Source: Bacillus sp. BGMRC 2118
Lineage (GTDB): Bacteria; Bacillota; Bacilli; Bacillales; SA4
Length of the DNA: 64,000 nucleotides
Reading direction: 5' to 3'
NCBI GenBank assembly: GCA_008364785.1
Contig: VTTJ01000005.1
Span: forward strand, 124,001-188,000
Of this stretch, positions 18,718 to 28,498 are shown piece by piece. Under the pieces are notes generated by a model. That model saw only the letters and a list, made by a program, of their open reading frames with translations. It had not been told where the DNA came from and did no database searches. Each line of letters opens with the position of its first letter. Position 1 is the stretch's first letter. Made by a program: the position numbers and the translations under genes.

Positions 18718-18796
18718 ATTATTCCCCCGGTTATTATGACGTTTTTTCTAGATGTAAAATAACCGCTTCCCAGTTATTGTGTTTTCTCTCTATTTA

Positions 18797-18816
18797 TCTA
18801 TCTATCTATCTATCTA
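18797..18816 (-). repeat. Tetranucleotide repeat (TAGA)5 between fliE and fliF
   Basis: Five perfect TAGA units (TCTA on the plus strand) directly follow the fliE TAA stop, with a near-copy TAAATAGA continuing the pattern. It lies in the roughly 100-nt fliE-fliF gap, upstream of the fliF ribosome site, so unit changes would alter spacing but no reading frame. Confidence 0.9.
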
Positions 18817-19116
18817 TTAGACTTGCATTCTCATAACTTCTTGATATGCTTCAATCACTTTATTTCTAATTTCAAGTGTTGTTTGCAATGTAATACTAGC
18901 TTTTTGTGAGGCGATCATCACTTCATGCAGATCAATTTTCTCACCAGCAGCTAACTTCTCTGTCGCAACATCAGATTGAATTGCCGTTTCATTGACTTTA
19001 TTTAAAGAATCAGATAGGAAAGCAGCAAATTTCTTTTGAGATTCTGCAGGTGCGATTTTCATTGGTTCTGTTGTAGTTGGAAGTACCTTTAACGAATTAC
19101 TAACACTATTTATCAT
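18817..19116 (-). CDS. fliE: Flagellar hook-basal body protein FliE
   Basis: 99 aa. The C-terminal half (DLHEVMIASQKASITLQTTL, IEAYQEVMRMQV) is the conserved FliE segment. FliE joins the MS ring to the rod. AAAGAGGTGAGATTAC precedes the ATG. It follows flgC by 14 nt. The gene ends exactly at a tetranucleotide repeat. Confidence 0.97.
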   Translation of the reverse strand: MINSVSNSLKVLPTTTEPMKIAPAESQKKFAAFLSDSLNKVNETAIQSDVATEKLAAGEKIDLHEVMIASQKASITLQTTLEIRNKVIEAYQEVMRMQV

Positions 19117-19130
19117 GTAATCTCACCTCT

Positions 19131-19592
19131 TTACTTTCCGATTTCTAGAGCTTTCATTAACATGCTTTTATTTGCATTGAACACTGTAACGTTCGCTTCA
19201 TAAGATCTAGTCGCACTCATTAAATCAACCATTTCTTTTAATGGATCCACATTCGGCATTTCAACATATCCATCTTCATTTGCATCTGGATGATCCGGAT
19301 TGTATACAAGTTTATTCGGAGTTTGATCCTCAACAATTCCAGTTACTTTAACTCCGTTACCAACAGTTCCGTTTTGTGATGTTGTCTTCATTGCACTATT
19401 TAAGAAAGAGGAAAAACCCGGTTGATTAGGCTGAGTTACTACCATTTTCCTTTTATAGGGCTGCCACTCGCCATCTACCAACTTACCTCTTGTTGTATCA
19501 ACATTCGCCATGTTGGAAGAGATCACGTCCATACGAAGCCTTCCAGCAGTTAAGGCAGATGCCGTTATATTAAGACCATTAAATACAGACAT
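19131..19592 (-). CDS. flgC: Flagellar proximal rod protein FlgC
   Basis: 153 aa. The N-terminal rod motif (VISSNMANVDTTRGKLVDGE) and the C-terminal helix (PLKEMVDLMSATRSYEANVT) identify FlgC. It polymerises with FlgB, FlgF and FlgG as rod. Its ATG overlaps the flgB stop by 1 nt. Confidence 0.98.
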   Translation of the reverse strand: MSVFNGLNITASALTAGRLRMDVISSNMANVDTTRGKLVDGEWQPYKRKMVVTQPNQPGFSSFLNSAMKTTSQNGTVGNGVKVTGIVEDQTPNKLVYNPDHPDANEDGYVEMPNVDPLKEMVDLMSATRSYEANVTVFNANKSMLMKALEIGK

Positions 19593-19987
19593 TAATGTCT
19601 ACCTCCAGTCACAACTGTTTTAAGTGTGTTGAATTTACCATTTAATCTATCTATTAATGCATTATAGTAAATTTGATTTTCAGCAAGCTCTGACATTTCC
19701 TTATCTATATCAACACTATTTCCGTTATGATTGTATACTGAACTCGGTCTTGATACTACTGGGAATTTACTCTGAGTTGAGTTAGAAAATTCCATATGTC
19801 TATTATCAGTTCGATTAGCTTGCATTGCAGTCTTCAATTCACTTGAGAAGGAAGACTTTAATACTTCTTTTGCTTTATAGTTAGGCGTGTCGACATTTGC
19901 AATATTTTGCGATATCACATTTTGTTTAACTGTGGAATATTTTAGCGAATTTTCTAATGTATTGATCGTACCAGAGAATAATTTCAT
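19592..19987 (-). CDS. flgB: Flagellar proximal rod protein FlgB
   Basis: 131 aa, with the rod signature VISQNIANVDTPNYKAKEVL near the N-terminus and a C-terminal helix ending FNTLKTVVTGGRH. It is the first gene of the fla/che operon. A near-ideal AAGGAGGAGATGCGAA precedes the ATG. The leader upstream contains short repeats and promoter-like sequence (separate entries). Confidence 0.97.
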   Translation of the reverse strand: MKLFSGTINTLENSLKYSTVKQNVISQNIANVDTPNYKAKEVLKSSFSSELKTAMQANRTDNRHMEFSNSTQSKFPVVSRPSSVYNHNGNSVDIDKEMSELAENQIYYNALIDRLNGKFNTLKTVVTGGRH

Positions 19988-20025
19988 TTCGCATCTCCTC
20001 CTTATCAGTATCTATTTTTCTATAC

Positions 20026-20052
20026 TTCTATAATTTCTATAATTTCTATAAT
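20026..20052 (-). repeat. Three tandem 9-bp repeats in the fla/che leader
   Basis: Three perfect copies of ATTATAGAA on the minus strand (TTCTATAAT on plus) lie about 25 nt upstream of the flgB ribosome site; two partial copies follow (AGTATAGAA, AAATAGA). They are downstream of the candidate promoter, so they would be in the 5' untranslated RNA. Function is unknown. Confidence 0.85.
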
Positions 20053-20108
20053 GTATATCGTACCAATATCTAAGCATAAAGAAATCGATAAAAAGAACTA
20101 TTTTATAC

Positions 20109-20149
20109 AAAACTTTTGTGTTAAAAGTTTTATGTATATCCTCATTATA
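20109..20149 (-). promoter_or_regulatory. Candidate fla/che promoter -10 and adjacent palindrome
   Basis: The 430-nt gap between flgB and codY should hold the fla/che promoter. The best visible element is a perfect -10 TATAAT (minus strand, 20149-20144) with no convincing -35. Directly downstream is a perfect palindrome AAAACTTTT-N5-AAAAGTTTT (20109-20131), placed where a repressor or activator could act. I found no sigma-D consensus. The rest of the gap is AT-rich and shows no gene. Confidence 0.4.
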
Positions 20150-20365
20150 TACAATGTCGAATTTTGTAACAGTATAAATTTTAAACATTTCATGATTTTT
20201 TTACCAATTTCGACATCAGACCCCCAAAAAACAAAGTATTTTGTCGAACGAACAACTTTATTAGTTCGAAATGATTATATTCATATTAAACCGTAATAAC
20301 TATTTTGTATCTAGATTAAGATTTTTCCATCTGACTCTTATTTCTTCTATAATACTATTACTAAG

Positions 20366-20402
20366 AAAAAAACCACTTTCCGCAAGGAAAGTGGTTTTTT
20401 AA
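20366..20402 (-). terminator. Intrinsic terminator downstream of codY
   Basis: A stem AACCACTTTCC / GGAAAGTGGTT with a GCAA loop, flanked by A and T runs on both sides, so it would work in both directions. It ends the xerC-hslV-hslU-codY operon and separates it from fla/che. Confidence 0.93.
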
Positions 20403-20417
20403 ATTTTATTAACTTTA

Positions 20418-21197
20418 TTATGAAGTCTTTAATTTTGCTAGCTCATGAAGAAATTTATCGTTAAGTACTTTGATATAAGTGCCCTTCATACCTAAAGAAC
20501 GCGATTCAATTACACCAGCACTCTCAAGCTTTCTCAATGCGTTAACGATCACAGATCGCGTAATACCTACACGGTCAGCAATCTTACTTGCAACTAGCAG
20601 TCCTTCGTTACCATTTAACTCTTCAAAAATATGCTCAATTGCTTCGAGCTCACTGTACGAAAGAGAACTAATTGCCATTTGAACTACCGCTTTACTTCTT
20701 GCCTCTTCTTCAATCTCTTCAGATTTTTCACGTAGGATTTCCATTCCTACTACTGTTGCCCCATATTCACCTAAGATCAGGTCGTCATTTAAGAATGGAT
20801 TGTTGATTCTAGCCAAGATTAATGTCCCTAATCTTTCTCCACCACCAATGATTGGTACCACAGTCGTTAATCCAGTTGCAAACAGCTCTCTGTTTTCCAC
20901 AGGAAACGCTGTGTATGGGCTGTTAATGTCTAGGTTTGAAGAAGTCTCTGAAATGTTGAACAGGCTGTTTGTATATTCTTCTGGGAATTGGCGATCTTCT
21001 AACATCTTTTTCATTCGTTCATTTTCGATCGTTTGATTAATCGCAAACCCTAATAGCTTTCCTCTTCTGCTAACCACGAAGACATTAGCAACGATCACAT
21101 CTCGCAGTGTTTCAGCCATTTCCTTAAAGTTAACAGGCTTACCTGCTGCGCGTTGTAGCATTGCATTAATTTTTCTTGTTTTATCCAATAGTTCCAT
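20418..21197 (-). CDS. codY: GTP- and branched-chain amino acid-sensing repressor CodY
   Basis: 259 aa, the standard CodY length, from the ATG at 21197 (GGGAGGAACATTTAAC upstream; [14 protein letters not shown]). The N-terminal GAF domain binds isoleucine/valine, and the C-terminal winged helix has [20 protein letters not shown] (about residues 203-222), matching the conserved CodY recognition helix. It represses stationary-phase and nutrient genes while GTP and BCAA are high. An imperfect palindrome (GACAT-N6-ATGTC, 21222-21237) lies just upstream. Confidence 0.98.
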   Translation of the reverse strand: MELLDKTRKINAMLQRAAGKPVNFKEMAETLRDVIVANVFVVSRRGKLLGFAINQTIENERMKKMLEDRQFPEEYTNSLFNISETSSNLDINSPYTAFPVENRELFATGLTTVVPIIGGGERLGTLILARINNPFLNDDLILGEYGATVVGMEILREKSEEIEEEARSKAVVQMAISSLSYSELEAIEHIFEELNGNEGLLVASKIADRVGITRSVIVNALRKLESAGVIESRSLGMKGTYIKVLNDKFLHELAKLKTS

Positions 21198-21246
21198 GTT
21201 AAATGTTCCTCCCAAAGACAGACATCATTTAATGTCGTGTCCTTTC

Positions 21247-22641
21247 TTATAATATAAATTGGCTTAGATCACGATTGCTAGCAATTGTGCCTAGCTTTTC
21301 TTCTACATATTTTGGTGTTATTGCAATTTTTTCAAGGTTAATATCTGGCGCCTCAAATGATAAGTCTTCAAGAAGTTTTTCCATTATTGTATGTAGTCTT
21401 CTTGCACCTATATTATCGGTATCCTGGTTTACTTGGTAGGCAACTTCAGCTATCTTACGAATAGCATCGTCAGAAAATTCAATTTGTATACCTTCTGTCT
21501 CTAATAAAGCAATATATTGTTTTATTATTGCATTATCTGGCTCAATCAGAATTCTTACAAAGTCTTCTACTGATAACTTCGTTAGTTCCACTCTAATTGG
21601 AAATCTTCCTTGAAGTTCAGGGATTAAATCAGATGGTTTTGCCATGTGAAATGCTCCTGCCGCAATGAATAAGATATGATCTGTTTTAACAGACCCATAC
21701 TTTGTCACAACTGTTGATCCTTCTACAATTGGAAGGATATCACGTTGAACGCCTTCACGAGAAACATCAGCTGAACTACTTTGACTTTTACCGGCAATTT
21801 TATCAATCTCATCTATAAAGATAATACCCGATTGTTCTGCACGATAAATTGCGTCTTGTGTTACCTCATCCATATCAATCAATTTTTGAGCTTCATCATT
21901 TGTAAGAACTTTTCTTGCTTCTCTAACTGTTAACTTTCTCTTTTTCTTTTTCTTAGGCATTAATCCACCAAGTGCATCCTGCATGTTCATACCCATTTGC
22001 TCAAGTCCAGAACCTTGAAGCATATCAAACATCGCCGGAGATGACTCCTCAATTTCTATCGTGACTAAATGATCTTCCAGTTCCCCCAAAGCTAATTGAT
22101 GTGCCACTTGCTTTTTTCTTTGCGTTACAGTTTGTTCTTCTTGCTTCTCTTCTTCTTCTTGAACAGGAGGGTTTTGACCACCAAATAGCATCTCAAATGG
22201 ATTTTTATACGCCTGCTGTTTTGTTTTTTGTGGTACTAATAAATCCACAAGACGTTTATTGGCGTTCTCTAGTGCTTTTTCCTTTACAGAACTCATTTTT
22301 TCTTCTTTTACGAGTCGTACAGATGTCTCGATTAAATCTCGAACCATTGATTCAACATCTCTACCTACATAACCTACTTCAGTAAACTTTGTTGCTTCTA
22401 TCTTTATAAATGGCGCACCAACAAGCTTCGCCATTCGACGAGCAATTTCCGTTTTACCAACCCCTGTTGGTCCAATCATTAGTATGTTTTTGGGTACTAC
22501 TTCATCACGTAACTTTCCATGTAGCAATCCTCTACGATAGCGATTACGTAATGCAACTGCAACTGCCTTTTTTGCATTTGTTTGGCCAACAATGTACTGA
22601 TCAAGTCGCTCAACAATTTGACGTGGAGTTAAATTCATCAT
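21247..22641 (-). CDS. hslU: HslUV protease ATPase subunit HslU (ClpY)
   Basis: 464 aa (463 if the second ATG, better spaced from GGGGGAGG, is used). AAA+ motifs: Walker [17 protein letters not shown] (about residues 54-69) and Walker [16 protein letters not shown]. The insertion I domain is Gln/Glu/Lys-rich (about residues 150-235). The protein unfolds substrates for HslV. Conserved order xerC-hslV-hslU-codY. Confidence 0.98.
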   Translation of the reverse strand: MMNLTPRQIVERLDQYIVGQTNAKKAVAVALRNRYRRGLLHGKLRDEVVPKNILMIGPTGVGKTEIARRMAKLVGAPFIKIEATKFTEVGYVGRDVESMVRDLIETSVRLVKEEKMSSVKEKALENANKRLVDLLVPQKTKQQAYKNPFEMLFGGQNPPVQEEEEKQEEQTVTQRKKQVAHQLALGELEDHLVTIEIEESSPAMFDMLQGSGLEQMGMNMQDALGGLMPKKKKKRKLTVREARKVLTNDEAQKLIDMDEVTQDAIYRAEQSGIIFIDEIDKIAGKSQSSSADVSREGVQRDILPIVEGSTVVTKYGSVKTDHILFIAAGAFHMAKPSDLIPELQGRFPIRVELTKLSVEDFVRILIEPDNAIIKQYIALLETEGIQIEFSDDAIRKIAEVAYQVNQDTDNIGARRLHTIMEKLLEDLSFEAPDINLEKIAITPKYVEEKLGTIASNRDLSQFIL

Positions 22642-22653
22642 CAGGCCTCCCCC

Positions 22654-23196
22654 TTAAATTTCTTCTACAATAATATTTTCATTTGTATATACACAAATTT
22701 CACTTGCCGTCTCAAGAGCAGCCTTAGCAATTTCCTTTGCACTAAGTTGATTCCCAGCATGTTTCATCAAGGCTCTTCCAGCTGAAAGGGCGTAATTGCC
22801 ACCAGATCCAATTGCTAATATACCATCATCAGGTTCAATTACCTCACCTGTACCTGAAACTAACAAAAGGTGTTCTTTATTCATGACGATTAACATTGCC
22901 TCTAATTTACGGAGTACCTTGTCGCTTCTCCATTCCTTTGCTAATTCAACGGATGCTCTTTGTAAATTCCCATTATACTCTTCAAGTTTTCCTTCAAACA
23001 TTTCGAATAGCGTAAAAGCATCTGCTACCGAGCCTGCAAAGCCAGCTAGCACTTTTCCTTGAAATATTTTCCTTACCTTACGAGCAGTATGCTTCATTAC
23101 TACCGCGTTACCAAACGTAACCTGGCCGTCTCCTGACATCGCGCATTCTCCTTTATGGTGAATAGCGAATATAGTCGTTGCATGAAAAGTTGACAT
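22654..23196 (-). CDS. hslV: HslUV protease peptidase subunit HslV (ClpQ), serine-type
   Basis: 180 aa from the ATG at 23196, giving [20 protein letters not shown]. After Met removal the N-terminal residue would be Ser, not the Thr of most HslV proteases; B. subtilis ClpQ likewise has an N-terminal Ser nucleophile. [20 protein letters not shown] and [16 protein letters not shown] are conserved. A longer in-frame extension to 23256 has no family support. The ribosome site is AAGGAGAC. Confidence 0.97.
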   Translation of the reverse strand: MSTFHATTIFAIHHKGECAMSGDGQVTFGNAVVMKHTARKVRKIFQGKVLAGFAGSVADAFTLFEMFEGKLEEYNGNLQRASVELAKEWRSDKVLRKLEAMLIVMNKEHLLLVSGTGEVIEPDDGILAIGSGGNYALSAGRALMKHAGNQLSAKEIAKAALETASEICVYTNENIIVEEI

Positions 23197-23224
23197 GACA
23201 TTTGTCTCCTTCCGATATCCTTCT

Positions 23225-24127
23225 TTATGCTCTAGGATGATGCGTATTATAGACATTTTTTAGTCGATCTTTTGTTACATGTGTATAAACCTGTGTTGAA
23301 GAAAGATGGTTGTGACCTAACAATTCTTGAACAGTCCGCAAATCTGCGCCTTCATTTAGCATATGAGTCGCAAACGTATGACGTAATACGTGAGGACTTA
23401 TATGAACCGAAAGGCTGGACTTTTCAATAAGTTCATTTAATATTAGCCTAACGCCCCTTGTAGTAAGTGGGTTGCCTCTAAAGTTTACAAATAATGTGTT
23501 TGTGTTAGTAGAAAATTGCTTTACTAGTTTTTCTCTACCATCATGAATATAAAGTTCAAGTGCATCACTCGCAAAACTGCCGAATGGAACGTACCTTTGC
23601 TTGTTACCTTTCCCGTTTACAAGGATTGTACCGATAGAGAAATCAATGTCTGCCAATTGTAATTTACAACACTCACTTACACGAATACCTGTAGCATACA
23701 ATAACTCAAGAATTGCTTGATTTCTTTGTCCAAGAGGCGTTGTTATATCCGTAACGTGAAACAACTGATTAAGTTCATCCTCATATAAAAACTGAGGAAT
23801 TTTCGATTGTTTCTTCGGCAAGGATACGAGTGCAAACGGATTATCCTGTACAATAGCTTCTCTCATGAGAAACTTAAAGAAGCTTCGTAAACTCGATATC
23901 TTCCTTGCGACAGTTTTTCTTGCAAGTTTTTGGTTATATAGTTCAGTTAAATAAAGCCGAACATCTACGTATGTAGTCATTGTTATGTGATTAATGGATT
24001 GCTGCCCTAAAAACAAGACGAACTCTTCGATGTCTTGATTATAATATACGATTGTATAGGCAGAATAGTTTCGTTCTATTTGTAAATATTCTGTAAAGGA
24101 TTGCAAGAGTTCCTTCGTCGTCCTCAT
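23225..24127 (-). CDS. xerC: Tyrosine recombinase XerC (CodV)
   Basis: 300 aa from the ATG at 24127 (GAGGTGATAGGT upstream). N-terminal SAM-like DNA-binding domain, then the catalytic domain with Arg in [12 protein letters not shown], His-x-x-Arg in [15 protein letters not shown], His in [16 protein letters not shown] and nucleophile Tyr in that same motif. It resolves chromosome dimers at dif with XerD. In B. subtilis trmFO separates topA and xerC; here xerC has its own promoter. Confidence 0.96.
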   Translation of the reverse strand: MRTTKELLQSFTEYLQIERNYSAYTIVYYNQDIEEFVLFLGQQSINHITMTTYVDVRLYLTELYNQKLARKTVARKISSLRSFFKFLMREAIVQDNPFALVSLPKKQSKIPQFLYEDELNQLFHVTDITTPLGQRNQAILELLYATGIRVSECCKLQLADIDFSIGTILVNGKGNKQRYVPFGSFASDALELYIHDGREKLVKQFSTNTNTLFVNFRGNPLTTRGVRLILNELIEKSSLSVHISPHVLRHTFATHMLNEGADLRTVQELLGHNHLSSTQVYTHVTKDRLKNVYNTHHPRA

Positions 24128-24153
24128 ACCTATCACCTCACAAGGGCGAATAA

Positions 24154-24182
24154 ATCGTAACACAATTTACTCACCCTTGCAA
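24154..24182 (-). promoter_or_regulatory. Sigma-A-type promoter for xerC-hslVU-codY
   Basis: Minus strand -35 TTGCAA (24182-24177), 17-nt spacer, -10 TACGAT (24159-24154). The predicted RNA would begin about 20 nt upstream of the xerC start. It is the best promoter match in the topA-xerC gap. Confidence 0.65.
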
Positions 24183-24364
24183 TGAAAATCCATTATTTTT
24201 TTATAAAATTCTGAATTGTTTCTGACAGTAACTTCGTTACCTCTTCATCTCATGTTTGTTGTGAGTAGCTTCCTGTTCATTTCTTTGGATAATCATAATT
24301 AGGATTCATTAAAAGTTGAGTACAATGACGAATTATTCAAACAATTTAATTAATAAAAGACAAA

Positions 24365-24388
24365 GATGTGAGCATCATTGCTCACATC
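24365..24388 (-). terminator. Intrinsic terminator of topA
   Basis: Perfect stem GATGTGAGCA / TGCTCACATC with a 4-nt loop, starting 1 nt past the topA stop and followed on the minus strand by TTTGTCTTTT. Confidence 0.88.
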
Positions 24389-24389
24389 A

Positions 24390-26465
24390 TTATTTTTGTT
24401 GTTCTTCTTTATAGTCACATGATATACATTGAACTTGAATTCCCTTTTTAAGCTTTTTCTCAACAAGTAAGCTTTCGCATTTTGGACACTTTCGAGCAAT
24501 TGGTTTATCCCAAGATAGAAACTCACATTTTGGATATTGGTCACAACCATAGAAGATTCTTCGCTTTTTGCTTTTTCTTTCGATAATTTTCCCATTATCA
24601 CAATTTGGACAATCAACACCGATATCTTTTACAATTGCCTTCGTGTGCCTACATTCAGGGAAATTTGAACAGGCCATGAACTTTCCGTATCTACCCATTT
24701 TATAGACCATTCCATGTCCACAGATTTCGCAATCCTCTCCTGCAGGCTCATCCTTAATCTCAATTTCTTCCATTTCTTTCTCTGCTATCTTGAGACGCTT
24801 TTCAAAATCCCGGTAAAACTCATCAATGATGTTAACCCAATCTATGTTCCCATCCTCAATTTCATCTAAGCTGGTTTCCATTTTAGCTGTAAAATCAGCA
24901 TCAATGATTTCCGGGAAGAATTCCATAACTAAACTAACAACAATTTCACCTAATTCAGTAGGTATAAATCGTTTATTATCTAATGCAACATATCCCCTCT
25001 TTTGAATCGTATCAAGTGTAGGTGCGTAGGTAGATGGTCGACCTATTCCTAGTTCTTCTAGTGTTTTCACTAGTCTCGCTTCTGAATATCGAGGAGGAGG
25101 CTGTGTAAAATGTTGATTTTCCTCAGCATCTTTTAACACTAATTTCTCTCCTTCTTCTAAAGGAGGTAGTATCCGATCCTTCTCTTCATCTTGGTCATCG
25201 TTTCCTTCTACATACACCTTCATAAAACCTGGAAACTTAATTTTCGATCCATTTGCTCTAAATAACACTCCATTGTTCTCAATATCAACAGACATCGTGT
25301 CTAATACAGCAGGTGCCATTTGACTCGCTACAAATCGCTCCCAAATTAATTTGTAAAGTCTTAGTTGATCACGAGATAAGTATTCCTTTAATTCACTAGG
25401 AACACGCAAGGTAGATGTTGGTCGAATCGCTTCGTGGGCATCTTGAGCATTTTGATTTTTCTTTGCTACTTTTGATTCAGTTGATAGGAACTCTTTACCA
25501 TAGGTATTAACTATATATTCTGATGCTTCCTGCTTTGCTGTATCTGAAATACGAGTAGAGTCTGTTCTCATATATGTAATTAAACCAACAGTACCTTCTT
25601 TACCTAAGTCGATACCTTCATAAAGTTGCTGAGCAATCATCATTGTTTTCTTTGCACGGAAATTCAACTTACGTGCAGCTTCTTGTTGAAGTGATGATGT
25701 AATGAATGGAACGGCAGGGTTACGTTTACGCTCCTTTTTCGTCACTGACTGAATCGTAAATTGGTTTCCTTTTATCTGTGATAAGACTTCTTTTACTTCA
25801 GCCTCAGTCTTTAACTCTTTTTTACCATCCTTCGTTCCAAAAAAGCTCGCCTCTATTTGTTCATTATCTTTTACAAATTCCCCTTTTATGGTCCAATACT
25901 CTTCGGGAATAAATGCCTTAATTTCATTTTCGCGTTCAATAATTAGACGTACAGCAATAGATTGAACTCTACCTGCACTTAAACCCTTTTTCACTTTCTT
26001 CCATAACAATGGGCTAATGTTATAGCCTACAAGTCGATCCAGTACACGTCTTGCTTGCTGTGCGTCAACTAAATCCATGTTAATTGGGCGGGGATGTTTA
26101 AATGATTCTTTAATTGCATCCTTCGTAATTTCATTAAATACCACCCGACAGTCTGACGTTACATCCACATTCAATGTATGTGCCAAGTGCCAAGCAATTG
26201 CTTCTCCCTCGCGATCCGGATCGGCTGCGAGATATATTTTCTTTGCTTTTTTCGCGGCAGACTTTAATTCCTTAAGAACAGGACCTTTACCTCGTATCGT
26301 AATGTACTTTAACGAGAAGTGATCTTTTACTTCCACACCCATTTGACTCTTCGGTAGGTCACGGACGTGTCCCATCGAGGCCTTAACTTGATATTTTTTA
26401 CCTAAATAACGCTCTATTGTTTTTGCCTTAGCAGGCGATTCTACTATAACTAAATACTCAACCAT
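24390..26465 (-). CDS. topA: DNA topoisomerase I
   Basis: 691 aa. Toprim domain with Glu in [13 protein letters not shown] and [11 protein letters not shown] (residues 82-92), catalytic Tyr298 in [13 protein letters not shown], and three C-terminal four-cysteine zinc ribbons (CEICGHG...CSNFPEC, CPNCDNG...CDQYPKC, CPKCESL...CISC). It relaxes negative supercoils. AAGGAGG lies 10 nt before the ATG. It has its own promoter and terminator, so it is a single-gene unit here. Confidence 0.98.
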   Translation of the reverse strand: MVEYLVIVESPAKAKTIERYLGKKYQVKASMGHVRDLPKSQMGVEVKDHFSLKYITIRGKGPVLKELKSAAKKAKKIYLAADPDREGEAIAWHLAHTLNVDVTSDCRVVFNEITKDAIKESFKHPRPINMDLVDAQQARRVLDRLVGYNISPLLWKKVKKGLSAGRVQSIAVRLIIERENEIKAFIPEEYWTIKGEFVKDNEQIEASFFGTKDGKKELKTEAEVKEVLSQIKGNQFTIQSVTKKERKRNPAVPFITSSLQQEAARKLNFRAKKTMMIAQQLYEGIDLGKEGTVGLITYMRTDSTRISDTAKQEASEYIVNTYGKEFLSTESKVAKKNQNAQDAHEAIRPTSTLRVPSELKEYLSRDQLRLYKLIWERFVASQMAPAVLDTMSVDIENNGVLFRANGSKIKFPGFMKVYVEGNDDQDEEKDRILPPLEEGEKLVLKDAEENQHFTQPPPRYSEARLVKTLEELGIGRPSTYAPTLDTIQKRGYVALDNKRFIPTELGEIVVSLVMEFFPEIIDADFTAKMETSLDEIEDGNIDWVNIIDEFYRDFEKRLKIAEKEMEEIEIKDEPAGEDCEICGHGMVYKMGRYGKFMACSNFPECRHTKAIVKDIGVDCPNCDNGKIIERKSKKRRIFYGCDQYPKCEFLSWDKPIARKCPKCESLLVEKKLKKGIQVQCISCDYKEEQQK

Positions 26466-26526
26466 CTGATTGTTTCCTCCTTAGAGGTAATATTGCCATT
26501 ATTTTTTATGTATGAAATCTTCACTT

Positions 26527-26555
26527 ATATTAAATACTCCATTGCCATTTGTCAA
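26527..26555 (-). promoter_or_regulatory. Sigma-A-type promoter for topA
   Basis: Perfect -35 TTGACA (26555-26550), 17-nt spacer, -10 TAATAT (26532-26527) on the minus strand, about 60 nt before the topA start. Confidence 0.75.
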
Positions 26556-26600
26556 ACACAATTGTAAGCATTTCTTAGAAATATTTCAATTTTACGCAGT

Positions 26601-27476
26601 TTAAATTTGTAATTCTGACATAATATCCTCAGGTTTTAATACAAGTTTTGCTCCCTGTTGTATAAGTAAATTTGTTCCTTTTGAGCATTCAGAAAAAATA
26701 GGACCCGGTACGGCAAATACCTCTCGATTTTGTTCTAAAGCGAAGTCAGCTGTAATTAAAGAACCGCTTCTTTCTTTCGCTTCTACGACTACTGTTCCCA
26801 GAGAGATTCCGCTGATAATTCTATTTCTTTCAGGAAACTGCCATTTTCGGGGTTCTCGATTAGGAGGATATTCCGTTATTAACAATCCGTCTTTCATGAT
26901 TTGATGAGCTAGCGTTTGATTTTCTTTAGGATATAAATGGTAAAACCCTGAGCCCAATACAGCAATTGTCTTCCCGCCTTTTTGTAGGGTATGGTGATGA
27001 ACAGATGCATCGATTCCTTTGGCCAACCCACTAACTGTCACAAAATCATTGGTTACAAGTGATTGAACAAAGGAATTTGTTATGTTTCTTCCATAATAAG
27101 TTGGATATCTTGTCCCGACTATAGCTAACTTCCTTGATTCGTTTATAAGCTCGATATTTCCTTTTGTATATAGAACCCAAGGTGGATTTGATATTTGTTT
27201 TAAAAGGTAAGGATATTGTTCGTCAAAAATACTTATGCACTGAATATTTTGACTTTTATACCGTTCTAGCATACTTGCAATTGATATAGATTGCAAATCA
27301 TTCCATAATTTTTTAGCCTTTTCTAAGGGTAATTTTATATTTTTGTGAAGTTCAGTCGGAGTTAAATTATAGAGGGAACCTAATGTAGGGTCGAATGAAA
27401 GTATTCGATAAATGGTTGTCCATGTGGCGTGTTCAGATTGATGTAGATGTAATAATCGTTGATTCAATTGTTTCAT
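26601..27476 (-). CDS. dprA: DNA-processing protein DprA (Smf)
   Basis: 291 aa from the ATG at 27476, which has AAGGAGG 5 nt upstream (the longer frame to 27497 contains that site). Rossmann-like DprA fold with GTRYPTYYGRNIT, VSGLAKGIDASVHHHTL, GSGFYHLYPKENQTLA and GSLITADFALEQNREVFAVP. DprA loads RecA onto incoming single strands during transformation. It is followed downstream by topA, as in B. subtilis. Confidence 0.95.
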   Translation of the reverse strand: MKQLNQRLLHLHQSEHATWTTIYRILSFDPTLGSLYNLTPTELHKNIKLPLEKAKKLWNDLQSISIASMLERYKSQNIQCISIFDEQYPYLLKQISNPPWVLYTKGNIELINESRKLAIVGTRYPTYYGRNITNSFVQSLVTNDFVTVSGLAKGIDASVHHHTLQKGGKTIAVLGSGFYHLYPKENQTLAHQIMKDGLLITEYPPNREPRKWQFPERNRIISGISLGTVVVEAKERSGSLITADFALEQNREVFAVPGPIFSECSKGTNLLIQQGAKLVLKPEDIMSELQI

Positions 27477-27538
27477 TTTAACCTCCTTAGTCACCATAAT
27501 GGTTTGTAGATACTTAAAGTAAGTTATAACAAATAGTT

Positions 27539-27568
27539 AAGTAGCCCCTATGTTAATAGGGGCTACTT
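27539..27568 (-). terminator. Intrinsic terminator of sucCD
   Basis: Perfect 13-bp stem AAGTAGCCCCTAT / ATAGGGGCTACTT with a 4-nt loop, 9 nt after the sucD stop. The T-run on the minus strand is weak. Confidence 0.85.
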
Positions 27569-27577
27569 CCATTATAT

Positions 27578-28480
27578 TTAGTGTGTTTTACACTTTTCAT
27601 ATATTCCACGTTCTTTTAGAACTGAAATTAATGTTTCACCCATTACAGAAGGAGTATCTGCCACTTGAATTCCACATTCGTTCATTACGCGGATTTTTTC
27701 GTCAGCAGTTCCTTTTCCACCTGAAATAATTGCACCAGCGTGACCCATACGCTTACCAGGAGGCGCAGTACGTCCACCGATGAATCCAACTACAGGCTTC
27801 GTCATGTTAGCTTTTACCCACTCAGCTGCTTCTTCTTCAGCAGTTCCACCGATTTCACCAATCATGATGACTGCGTAAGTGTCTTCATCTTCGTTAAATG
27901 CTTTTAACACGTCGATAAAGTCCGTACCGTTAATAGGGTCTCCACCGATCCCAACAGCCGTTGATTGGCCAATACCAGCTTGTGATAGTTGGTGTACTGC
28001 TTCATATGTTAATGTTCCAGAACGAGATACAACTCCTACATGACCTTTTGTATGGATGTATCCTGGCATAATACCAATTTTACATTCCTCAGGAGTAATA
28101 ACACCTGGACAGTTTGGTCCGACTAGGCGAGTTTTCTTTCCTTCCATATAGCGCTTAACTTTTGCCATATCTAGAACAGGGATATGTTCTGTAATACAAA
28201 TTGTTAAGTCTAGTTCTGCATCCACTGCTTCCATAATAGCATCTGCTGCAAATGGAGCTGGAACATAAATTACAGATACATTTGCGCCAGTTTTTGCAAC
28301 TGCCTCAGCAACTGTGTTAAAAACTGGAACACCTTCAACTTCAGTGCCACCTTTACCTGGAGTTACACCACCAACAATTTGAGTGCCGTACTCTAGCATT
28401 TGCTTTGTATGGAAAAGTGCAGTTGAACCTGTAATACCTTGTACAATAACTTTTGTGTCTTTATTAATAAATACGCTCAC
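27578..28480 (-). CDS. sucD: Succinyl-CoA synthetase alpha subunit
   Basis: 300 aa. CoA-binding Rossmann domain ([17 protein letters not shown], about residues 13-29) and phosphohistidine His247 in [16 protein letters not shown]. It converts succinyl-CoA to succinate with nucleotide triphosphate formation in the TCA cycle, as a heterodimer with SucC. Start is GTG with a GGCAGGGG site; it lies 18 nt after sucC. Confidence 0.99.
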   Translation of the reverse strand: MSVFINKDTKVIVQGITGSTALFHTKQMLEYGTQIVGGVTPGKGGTEVEGVPVFNTVAEAVAKTGANVSVIYVPAPFAADAIMEAVDAELDLTICITEHIPVLDMAKVKRYMEGKKTRLVGPNCPGVITPEECKIGIMPGYIHTKGHVGVVSRSGTLTYEAVHQLSQAGIGQSTAVGIGGDPINGTDFIDVLKAFNEDEDTYAVIMIGEIGGTAEEEAAEWVKANMTKPVVGFIGGRTAPPGKRMGHAGAIISGGKGTADEKIRVMNECGIQVADTPSVMGETLISVLKERGIYEKCKTH

Positions 28481-28498
28481 GATTGTCCCCTGCCTTTC

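Noticed and set aside
18728..18765. Inverted repeat before fliF as a riboswitch or operator
   Set aside because: Only 8-bp AT-rich arms with a 22-nt loop; noted in the fliF entry but not enough for its own call.
22101..22673. Plus-strand ORFs opposite hslU
   Set aside because: Antisense shadows of a conserved AAA+ gene; composition is Leu/Phe-rich without motifs.
24300..24364. A larger trmFO pseudogene
   Set aside because: Only about 15 codons next to the xerC promoter are suggestive; upstream all frames are quickly stopped, so I do not call a pseudogene.
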